Part shown: positions 46,101 through 58,100 of the stretch, one piece after another
How positions within the stretch are numbered: position 1 is the first letter of the stretch
How the letters are laid out: every line of letters starts with the position of its first letter
Source of the DNA: Cydia pomonella
Lineage: Eukaryota; Arthropoda; Insecta; Lepidoptera; Tortricidae
Assembly: GCF_033807575.1 (NCBI RefSeq)
Contig: NC_084725.1
Coordinates: 2,949,001-3,013,000, forward strand
Direction of reading: 5' to 3'
DNA length: 64,000 bases
Made by a program: the position numbers and the translations under genes
Notes under the pieces: generated by a model
The model's database searches: none
What the model saw: only the letters and a program-made list of their open reading frames with translations
Told to the model about the DNA's origin: nothing

Positions 46101-49100
46101 TTCTTTGTTTGGCGAGGGCGTAACTTCATGGATAGTTAATGGTGGCAGAAGAAGCTTAGGATGTACTATTTATATATCTATCCCCTCTATTTTATGTGAT
46201 ACCTACTTAATACACTACTTAGTTTAGTGTTTTTCGTATATGAATGTTAATTTTGCTCAGAATACCTACAAAACCAGTATATTACTTAAGTTTTCATTTA
46301 AATCCCTGCTCTGTAGGGTTAAGGTGGTCGGCTCTTTATCATTTGTCACCATGCCTGTCACGTTCTGACAAGTACGTAAGCGCGAAAGTGACGGGTATAG
46401 TGACAAGTGATAAAAATGGAACCATGCTGCCACCGCTGTTCTCAGCAGAATTTGAAAACTTTGTACAATCTCCTTTATTGCTCCTTTTTCGCCTCGACTT
46501 GCATCATAGTAATTAGAACCTTATGTATGTGTCTCCAGGTACTAGATTACCTTGGCGTGGCGGAGGTGATAGATACTATGGAGGACTTGGTGCAATTCCT
46601 GAGGGACATATCGCCGGCGCTGTCCAGGGCCGCTAGAGAGGTAAATATATTTCTTCAGAAAAACATCACAAAACTGTTATCACCTTCGAAGGGCATTAGG
46701 AGATTGGTAATTCACCAATTCCTCATCTCTTTCAAATAAGTATATGTGTCTTTGTTTTGGCCCTATGGTTGACTGGTAGAGAATGCCATTTGGCATTAAG
46801 TTCACTATTGGTACATTGTTGAATAATATATTTTGTGCAATAAAGATTAAATAAATAAATGGAGTTAACGATTGGTACAGTCACTTCTGAAAATATCGAT
46901 TCGAAAAATGTGCGTTAAATATGTATACACCACCTTAATGTACACCGTGTTTTTATTGAATTCCGTTAACTTCCGGGTATCGGTAAGTACGTTTAAGGAA
47001 ACTGTATGCCATAGTAAATTTTCAAACAAAATAACTTTTTTTAATTTTTTACTTATTTGTATTTTTATAAAAAGTAATTAAATGTTGCATATAGCGTTGT
47101 TGTAACACGGGCATTACATTTAAATCAACGAAACAATTGAAAACTGTGACATATCAATGTCATTTTGAACATCAATCGTCCGAGATAGTATTTATATACG
47201 TTTAGTAGTAAATGTATTAACTCATACTTAACACTAATCAATATGTAAACAGGCCCTAAGCCAAGTGTACACGCTCGTAAGGGCCTTTTAAGATAAAAAT
47301 TAAATATTGATTATCTCCGAAATGGAGTTAATTAGAATAACCGGTGTCTTTGAGAAAGTTACTTGATTTAAGATCAGGGATGCACCCTTGAAATTAACGG
47401 AAATCAAAAAAAAAAACACGGTGTATGGGCAATAAAGTCGTGAATACATATTTTTGGCACTTTTTATGTATCGATACTTTCAGACGTGACCGTATTAGGC
47501 CTATAAGACTATTGTATGTTGATCTGTTCCTAGGTTGCAGCTCGCGCAGCGGAACTGACTCATCCTCCTCACGCAGAAACCTTGGCTCGGTGTCTTGAAA
47601 GCGTTAAGCAACTAGCTCCTGTGCTCATCTGTTCTATGAAGATATACATACACATTCTTACAGAAGGTACGACGTATCTAAGCTCTTTTTGATTCCAGGT
47701 ACTAAAATCGATTGGACAATGAGGTTGGCCGTGTGAGTATTTTACAGATGGCGCCAGCGTAAGTTTTCCTCGCCAAACCTAACAAACAAACAAAAAACCG
47801 GACAAGTGCGAGTCGGAGTAGCCCACCGAGGGTTCCGTACTTTTTAGTATTTGTTGTTATAGCGGCAACAGAAATGCATCATCTGTGAAAATTTCATCTG
47901 TCTAGCTATCACGGTTCAGGAGATACAGCCTGATGACAGACGGACGGACAGCGGAGTCTTAAATATAAATAAATAAATAAATATTATAGGACATTATTAC
48001 ACAAATTGACTAAGTCCCACAGTAAGCACAATAAGGCTTGTGTTGAGGGTACTTAGACAACGATATATATAATATATAAATATTTATAAATACTTAAATA
48101 CATAGAAAACACCCATGATTCAGGAACAAATATCCATGCTCATCACACAAATAAATGGCCTTACCAGGATTTGAACCCGGGACCATCAGCTTCGTAGGCA
48201 GGGTCACTACCCACTAGGCCAAACCGGTCGTCAAGTCTTAGTAATAGGGTACCGTACCCTTTGGGTACGGAACCAAAAAACAGAAAAATAGGTTAGTATG
48301 GGTCAGCAGGTTGATTTTTCTGTGGATATGGACCGTGATTATCTTTTATATTGTTTTTGAGCTTCCGATATTTTGACGCAGTTCTATCTTGTTCACGGAC
48401 CAACAAGTGTGGACGCGACCAGTAGTAACGTTGAAAGCGAACACAACCGACGCGCACGAATGAGGGTAGACCGAGCGCGGTCTACACAACTTTGACACCC
48501 GCCCGCTATCTCCAGTTCCCGTGAACAAGATGCTTGTAACTGCGTCGAAATATCCGGAGCTCAAAAACAATACAAAAGGTAATCACGGTCCACCACGGTC
48601 GGCCCAGAACCGTTCTGTGGAATCACAAAACGGGATGCATATTCACTGCTCAGCAATTTAGAAAAAATAAGGGCAAACGATTGGTGGAAGTTCGTAAAAG
48701 GACAAGAACACTCGAAAGCTCTAATCAAAAGATTCAACAGCAAAACTGCTAGGGAGCTTCTAGGGCTCAAAAGACACAAAGCCTGCGCGGTGACCAGAAT
48801 TTTGACTGGACACTGTAAGTTGAACAAACACATGTTTCAAATTGGAAAGAAACAAGACGCGACATGCAGGCTCTGCCATGAGTCAGAGGAGACTGCAATG
48901 CACATTCTCTGCTCCTGTGGACCACTAATAAAGAAGTACCCACCTAGGGCGGCATGTATTGCGACCCTATGAGGTACAGAACATTACGGCCCAAAGAATC
49001 TGGAATTTCCTGGATTCAACGGGCATCAGTAATGAACTTTAAAGGGCTGTCACAATAGACCAATGCCTGGTCGACGTGGCAATCAAAGGCCCACAAACTA

Positions 49101-52100
49101 CAACAATAATAATAATCACGGTCCATATCCCGGTCGATTTAAGTCTAGTGAAACTTACCGTGAATCATTCAAAACTATTATTGATTTTTCTGTGATAGTT
49201 TTTTTTTTGTCATTCGACGATATAGTCGGTAAACGTTAACTGCAATCAAATGTACCGGATAGTACCCTAACCTAACCTCAGATTATCTTGTCTTAGAATC
49301 AACAACGTGCTATATTTTAACAGGTGGCAAAGGAATAGAAGAGGCGGCTGAGAACAGAAACTACCTTGCCCAAAGGATGGCTGACGAAATCCATGAAATC
49401 ATACGGTAAACAGATCTAGATTTTAGTCTCATATAAAGAACCTTAACAAACACTTACTGTCGTCTACCTAATGCAGTTACCGGTCAAAAAAAGCCACCTA
49501 CATTTGTCTACATTTTGAAAAAAAAACAAAAAACGTATCTTTAACTACCGCGGCCGGAGATCTCCGTCCAGTAATTTGTGCCCCACATTTTTTTCGTACG
49601 GAGATTACCGGCCGTTTTATATTATTTTTATTTCATTTCAATCAAAATAAAACTGCTTTTTCAATGCGAATTTGCTCGGGTGCAATAATAAAATCCGTCG
49701 TAACAAATCAGGGGCGGCCCGCGCGGGTGGGGAGCGGGAGACGGCGGCAACAAACAATTGGCCGGTAATCTCCGGCCTGGGTAGACAAAGGGGTGCTTTT
49801 TTTTGACAGTTTGGTAGACGACAAATTCGTAGGGCTATTACTACTTTTCTCAAACTTGTAATGAAATATTGACATGACTTACTTCAAATTAGGTCCGGAA
49901 ATACCACATATTAGTGCGATGATTGAAGATGATATGTATAGGAATTTCATACAGCCTTACACACCTAGGCCTGTAAGGCAACCTTCTTTTGTTTTTAAAC
50001 GTCAAATTATGGCACGTCTTCGCATTCAACCTTAAAAAACCTATAAGCAAAATTCTGCCATTATGTTTTTTTTTCTTTTTTTGTCTTTTTTGTTTTTTTT
50101 TTTTCTTTTTGTTTGTTAAATATTATTTCAGGGTTTCAAAGGGGGACGAAAATTTGATTATTTTTGCGCTACGACGCACGGTTTAGGAGATACAGCCCTA
50201 TAAAGTTTTTTTTTCAGTCATGCAGAAATCTTTATAGGGCTGTATCTCCTAAACCGTGCGTCGTAGCGCAAAAATAATCAAATTTTCGTTCCCGTTTGGA
50301 ACCGAACGCACTGAATAAGCTATTACTTTAGGACATGAGAGAAGTTTGAGAAAAGTACAATTCTCGGCGAGAAACGGGGTTGCCAGCTGCGTATCCCTAT
50401 CTACTTGGCCTGCAACCCTTCGTTCCCCGTCCTCTATAGTAATGTACTATTTTTCAAACATGCTCGTAAATATTGTCATTTCGTTTGTCGGATGTTTTAG
50501 AAGGTCCAGCAATGAATATCCATGGCGCGGCGTACATTGTTTAATGTACCGCGAATTTTGAAGAAAAGCATTTTGTCCAGTGTGTCTCTACTCTCTGGAC
50601 ATGAATGAATAGGACGTGTCTATTGGGGTATTTCTGACCTGTGTACAAAGTGTCATTCCAAACGAAATTAATAATTTACCATTTTTAATACTTCAGAACA
50701 GCCTGTAGGTAGATACACGGTGATTAAAGAGTATGTCATGTCACTAGTGTCACTTTAATCTTATAGGGACCGTGCGCGTTGGAGGGTCTGCCATCTTGTG
50801 GCCTGAATCGGAACTATAAACATGCACATGTACACGTCACGTGTTTTCTTGTGCATAGTAGGTTCTGCCATCTTGTGGGCTACATCGGAACAATAAACAT
50901 CACATTTACGCCTCGCGCCAAAAATCTGACGGCTCCTGTGCTGCCTCCTACAGTTCATGCACGCTCCCTATCGTTATTGTGTACGACTATTACAGTATGA
51001 TCCTATTCAATGATGAGTTTTTTTATATTAATTTAACTTTAAAAATATTATTTTATGTTTATCTAATCAAATAATTTGCCATATTAGAACATTCTTAAGA
51101 AGGAACTCTACTCGGGATCTCGGTCAATGTCCAGAGAGCGATACGTTGTATAGTACTGTGCTATTGTACTTTCTAGTTTTTAAGTTATAGATAATTAATT
51201 AGATAGTTACAATTGTTACAAACAACCACTGTTTATTATGGAGGAGCGGGACTTCCTGACACAGGTATTTCTTACCTACTAGGAAGACCCAACCTTGTTT
51301 GTCATATGTGTACCCAACATTTATGAAATAAAATCATTTTCATTTTCATTGTTTTTACAGGGTACTTCAGCTGACATCGTACGTAGAGGATGGCGGAGAA
51401 AAGGACAACATTGCTGTTCTGAAAGCTCTGCAGGCTCAGATCCACGGCAAGATGGCCAACGCCCACGAATTCCTTAATGTAAGTTCTGTTAGTACGCATA
51501 TGTTTAAATACAAATACAAATAATTTTATTGAAAACAGTATAAGTACAGTGTTAGCACTTAAAGACTAAGGATTAAGGATAAGAAAAAGTTTACAAATGC
51601 CTGAACTAGGAGTTCCTGTGTTTCAGGCAGAATAGGACCATATTAATTAATTTGTAATTATTCACTTAATTATAATTATAAATAGTACACAATAAAAATC
51701 TGGTAAGGTGATAACCTTAACAAAATAACTTATTTAAGTATTCTATATCAAAGTACAGTAAGAAATCATTTTACGACTATTAGTAAGTTCTCTGTATCAT
51801 CGTATGTCATTTTTTGAAGGGCGCGTCGTAGAATATTCTTACAACCAGCATAGCTAAGTGGGTATAAGTCTAGTTTTGAATTTAACCTGTTGTACAAATA
51901 AGGGCCCAAAAAGACAAAAAATCTAGATGAAAATACGTGTTTTCTTTGTACGGTTTGAATACATATAATATCTTTGCGCCTTTTGTTACTATATGCAGTG
52001 TTGAAAGGAAGTTTGGTGTGCTGCTTAAGTGTAGTTGACGAACAGTTAGTACTTCACATGCTTTATAAAGGAGTTCAGTGGGGTATAAGAATGGGGGGTA

Positions 52101-55100
52101 AGTAGCTACCTTTAGTACAGCTCTCTGGGCTCTTTTTAGGTTTATTATACCACTTCGGTGGCAAACAAACATACGGCTGTCTGATAATAAGCGGACACCG
52201 TGGCCTATGGACGCCTGCAACTCCAGGGGTGTTTCTTGGGCATTGCCGACCGTTAAAAGAATTAATAGGGAGTATTATTGTAATATTCTGCCTCCAGAGC
52301 GCAGCACTAGCAACTTTCGTGAACCATAGAGTAATAAAATATGACATTGGTGCATCAAGGCGGTTTGTTTCCAAAGGGTTTCATCGTTAGAATATGCTAG
52401 AGTGTTAGAGAGGTTAGATAAAGAAATTTCGATATTCTTGTTTCGCGGTACACCCTCAGATTGTGATGGATTGTGGTAGTGGCGCCCCCTACGTAGAGTT
52501 TCGCGTAATATTCCCTATTAATAAAGCATCAATTTAGTACACCATAAAGTTAAAAATATACTTACAGAAAATTTAATAAAATTGTATAACTAGGTAACAA
52601 GCGGTCTTATCGCTTAAAAATGATCTCTTCAAGACTACCTTTCGGTAACAGGAGAGCTCTCAATGGAGTAGTTACTGAATCTGTTTGTAATTTTAAAGGT
52701 GCAATAGAGTTTGTTTTGCTGCATTTTGATTGTTTTTTTTTTCTAATATATGTGCAGGATCCAGATGCTTTACGCAATAGCAGCGGGGAAAGAGCGCTGC
52801 GTTCGGTTCTGAACTCAGCGCAGCGCGCCGCGGAGCACCTCGGGCCGACGCACGCCGACGCTATCCGCAGACATGTCCGGTAAGAAAAATCTTTAGAGTC
52901 TGTTTTACTATGTCCAAGTTAAGTCCTGAATAAGCTACTTGCCACTTATCTGACGAATAAAGTCATCGTTGGCGTTTCACAATCTTCATACATACATACA
53001 TACATACATATAATCAAGAATTGTTTGACATGATGCCCACGGCTACTTTCTATCCCCGCACCGCTCGACGTCGGCAGGGTGTTCATCCTCACACGCTAGA
53101 ACCTAAATGGTCACGCACTGTGCGGTTTAAGAGGAACTTCCTCCCGCGCACGCTCCGGTTGTGGAATGAGCTACCTGCCGAGGTTTTCCCGAGGGTCTAC
53201 AGTATGAGGTTCTTCAAAAAAGGAGTGTACAGATTTTTAAAGGGTCGGCAACGCGCATGTAACACCTCTGGAGTTGCAGGCGTCCATAGGCTACGGTGAC
53301 TGCTTACCATCAGGCGGGCCGTATGCTTGCTTGCCACCGTCGTGGTATAAAAAAAAAATCACGCCTATTTCCCGAAGGGGTAGGCAGAGACCACGGATTT
53401 CCACTTGCTACGATCCTGACATACCTCTTTCGCTTCCTTCACTTTCATGACATTCCTCATACACGCTCGTCGGTTTAGGATGCTCTTGACCTGGCCTTTC
53501 TTCAGGATTTCCCCGATTTGATCAGAGAAAGTCCGCCGAGGTCTACCCCTTCCAGCTCCCTCTTCTACTTCTACAATCTTCAAATAAGCGTATTTGTTTA
53601 ATAAAGTACTCAGTTTTGCATGAAGTTTTATCTGGCAGTTAATTTATTTGTTAATTAACTATCCGATACTTTGCTCAGACTTTCTGAAGCAGACCCTTAG
53701 TATATTTTATTTTATCCTTTTGATAATTTCTTGTATTCATTTCTACACTCCATTCCAAACAAAATAGAGACCCATAGGATATTAAAGTCATTGCATACAT
53801 TTTTCATCACACTTGCTCGAAAAAGATCTTATTTCATGCAAATGTACTGTACAAAGGCCTATTTTGTTCCCACGCGAGTTATGGATTGTGAAAAAAACAT
53901 TTTTTGAAGTGGAAACTTCTTTAACGGCGCTGTGCACTTTTTGTGATGGGGAAAAAATTTTTTACTCGCGTCAGGGCGTCAGGTGTCACGTGACCGTCAG
54001 ATTGAAAATTCGTAAGACGGACACGTGACGTCGTGGTGACGTGCAAATTGAATGTCATCGAAGCCTGGTTACTTTTGAAAAATCGTATCTCATTCAAGTG
54101 TGACATTTTCTTTTCTTCATAATCAAAGTGCTGTCATAACGGTTAAAGAGGTTTAATCTTTGTTAATTGTGTAGTATTGTATCTTTGTTTTGTTGGGTGT
54201 CCATGATAGTAGATATTCAAATTTTTCCTTACCAAAAAGTTAAATAACAGAAAAGAAGCGTGATTGTTTTACTTAATATGATGGTGAACGATTCATTATC
54301 ATTTACTGATTGTGTAGGCTGTAGTCCTGCTCACGTCTCATGAATTACTCTGTATATGTTATATATTCCTTAACACTAAAATTCGCATTTCAAAATATCT
54401 TCCACTCTCAAATTTATTTCCGTAGGTATAATAAAGAATTATCTCTTTTTATTAAACTGCTACTCAATTTCTCCAAAATATCAAAAATATTTTTAAATAA
54501 TTTTCATTCGTGGCTGAATGCCAAATAGGTCTGTGCCTTCGATGCCTAACATGTCAAGAAATTACAAAATGGCGGATGAATGTTTGTTATGTCACCGTAT
54601 TTAAGAATTATTTCGCTTAAAATTTAGTTTTTTCTTCGCAAGTGTGATGAAAAACGTTGTGTGTAACTCGGGCCTTTAATTCTAATTACTACCCTCGTAT
54701 CTAAAATTTCACTTACCCCCCTCGTTGCACAATGTACTATTGTGTGTTTTCAGATCTGGTGGTATAAACGCTGACCAACTCTGCGATGAGAGGCAATACG
54801 GCCATGGAAGAGAAGCCAAGGTAATGTAGCTAAATTAACTAAAAATAAATTAATCATGAATTTTAATTTTGGCTTGTTATTTTTCATCAAAATATTGACG
54901 GTAAGGATATTCGGTTAAACAATTAAATTATTTAAAGTTTAGGTTTGCGGCATTTGTTTGTAAACCTGCCAGATCTCTGTTTATTATCTGTTTTTCCGAC
55001 AATTAATGTTATGTGATTATAGCCCAATCCCTCTTGAGCATGGAGAAGTTATGTGCCCAGTAGTGGGACGTGTATAGAGTGAATCATTAAATACTCATGA

Positions 55101-58100
55101 ATACGTCACACAACAATCGTATTGTGAACTTAAAGTTTAATTTAAATCCAATTCAATCAATCTAAATAACTACTTTTGTAATTGCTGTTCACGAATATTG
55201 AGTAATTCTTTTCATTATTATTATACAACAAACATGTGTGCTACATTATCATTTTTATTTACAGGCCTTAAACCTGGCCTCCGACCTTCGTAACCAAATC
55301 AACGAAGTGGACTCCATAGTAAACGAAGGAGTCCGAGCGGCGGAACAGGCCGGTGGGAAAACCATGCGAGCACGAATGGAGACCGCTCATAAATGGCTTC
55401 TGCATCCCAATGCGGACCCCCACACGAGGGTCGAGGGCCAGAAGGCGATTAACAGCATCGTCTCTCAGGGACAGAGGGTAAGTCAGAAAACACTTGAAGC
55501 CTTCGCTACGCTCGGTATTTAACATTAGCCATCGTTGTTGCGTTTAAAAGCATATTTTGAGAGGTAATCTTTAGCAGCGAGGCCAACGAGTGTAGTTCTA
55601 TTAATAAGTAATGAATAGAATCGGGCGTTACTTTGCGAAAATCCATTCTAATTAAAACAAAATTCAAAATTCAAAAAATTATTCTGCAACTAGGCCTCAA
55701 GGGCTCTTTTACAAGTCAATACAACATTTATAGTAACATCATATAGTGACATGAAAAATACATAACAACATTTATAAATACAACAGCCAATACCTGGGTA
55801 AACATTACATTATAATAATCTTAAAATAAATAATTACTACAATACAATAGAGATGTATAGTCTCTATGGTTAAAAACACATTAAATCTGGAGATGTAAAA
55901 GGTCCCCAATGCCAGAGTACTAATACTAATAAAATTTGGAGGTGTAAAGTCTCTCCAAGTGTCAAAAATATTACTTTGCTAATCCGCGAAAAGATAACGT
56001 GCTAGTCTATAATATTTTTGTTTTATTTTCAATAAATAAGGCTTAGATAAACGCTGGTAGCAATAAGCACCCAAAATCGCCATTATGGACTTTACAAATA
56101 ATATATCTTACATAGTTTCTGACATTGAACGACATCTTATCTTTCCACGCAGATAGCGGACGGCCTCCAAGGGCGCGAGAAAGCCGAGATCCTCCAACTG
56201 TGCTCCGACGTACAACGTCTGTCGGACAAGTTGGCCGACTTGTGCGCCAGCGGACGTGGGGACTCGGAAGAAGCCCGAGCGATCACCAGGTACAGTACAG
56301 ACTTTACCGCTATCAAGCAATTACTAGATCATATAATGTGCTGTGTGTAATATGTGCTGCTGTGGTTAAGGGAGTAGGCAGTGCACATACACCCTTATTA
56401 TATGAGAATAAAAAAACTGTGACTTTCATGTTATTTTTATACTACTTAGAGCTCTTTCCCACTGACGTCCTGTTTTTAGCGGGTACAGTTTTCTGCAGGA
56501 CCCTGTTTTCTGTAGTATGCGTGAAGCATCCCGCAAACAGAATGTTCGTGTGAACGTTTCTATATTAGCACGTACTGAATCGGGATCCTGCAGAAAACTG
56601 TACTCGCAAAAACTGGACTCCAGTGGGAAAGAGCTCTCATTGATTATTAGAAAACAAAATAGTACAAAGAGTAAATAACTCAAATTCTGGTTACGATAAA
56701 TGTCAATTCAATATTTTGTAAGGCAATTCAAAAGGGCGATATGTACATTTTACCAACTAAAGAACTATAATATATGTCGTTTTACGATTTATTAGGGTGT
56801 ATTTTTAACCTATTGGGGTCGATATTGAAGAAAACGTTATTTCCATACTTTTGGCCTGTGGTGTAGAACGGGCCGTCTTGCAAGTAAATTGTCGCGTGAA
56901 TCATCTATTCCAGTTGGTCTTTACGTAGATGAGAGCAAAAAATGGTCTGGTTATCTTAAATCTAAGTATCTTAAAAAGCGGCCAAGTGCGATTCGGACTC
57001 GCCCATGAAGGGTTCCGTACCATTTATGACGTATTAAAAAAACTACTTACTAGATCTGGTTCAAACCAATTTTCGTTGGAAGTTTGCATGGTAATGTATA
57101 TCATATATTTTTTTTAGATTTTTTAGTTATTTAGTTATTTTTTAGAAGTTACAGGGGGGGGGGACACACTTTTTTTCACTTTGGAAGTGTCTCTCGCGCA
57201 AACTATTCAGTTTAGAAAAAAATGATATTAGAAACCTAAATATCATTTTTGAAGACCTATCCATAGATACCCCACACGTATGGGTCTGATGAAAAAATAT
57301 TTTTTGAGTTTCAGTTCTAAGTATGGGGAACCCCCAAAATTTATTGTTTTTTTCTATTTTTGTGTAAACATCTTAATGCGGTTCATAGAATACATCTACT
57401 TACCAAGTTTGAACAGTATAGCTCTTATAGTTTCGGAAAAAAGTGGCTGTGACATAATCGGACAGACAGACGGACATGACGAATCTATAAGGGTTCCGTT
57501 TTTTGCCATTTGGCTACGGAACCCTAAAAAGCGAGTTCAGTTGTAGGAAAATGGGCTTTGTTTACAGCATCATGTCCATAATTGCTTACTATAATTGAAA
57601 CCCTCGATGTGCGAGTCAGTTTCGCACTCAAATTCGATTTGTTTGTTTAAACCGAACGGCATTTGAGAATATTTCCATAATCGGAATAATGATGTTTTAG
57701 GGAGTTGACAGAGAAGCTGCACGCGCTGCAGCGCGGCATGGACCGCGCCTGCGTCAACCGCGTGGTGGAGGACTTCATCGACGTCGCCGCACCCCTCCGC
57801 CATTTCACCGAAGCTGTCAACGCGCCCGAAGGTAGGCCTTTTATAGTATTTTAGTATTGACCTACTTATACAACGTTGCATACAATAATTTTCCTACGAG
57901 TCAACAAAAATAAATCTTAATTTAGGCAAACAAAGCAAAAGTATATAGCTAAGATACGCGAGCATCCCTTGTTCCGCGCCCGGCCCCCCCGGCCCGGCCG
58001 GTCGGCGACACCTCCTCGTAACTCATGAGGCCCTGGTACTTTGCTCTTTGCTAAATTAAATTTTTGTCAGTTTTTTTCTCGATTTTGGCCACCGTAGCCT

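Noticed and set aside
45841..46227. 128-codon + strand ORF in a vinculin intron
   Set aside because: No domain, no splice-consistent phase with exons 4 and 5, and exon 4 joins exon 5 directly in phase 0.
56125..56553. 142-codon + strand ORF over vinculin exon 12
   Set aside because: It is an alternative frame of exon 12 running into a MITE; the vinculin frame is the supported one.
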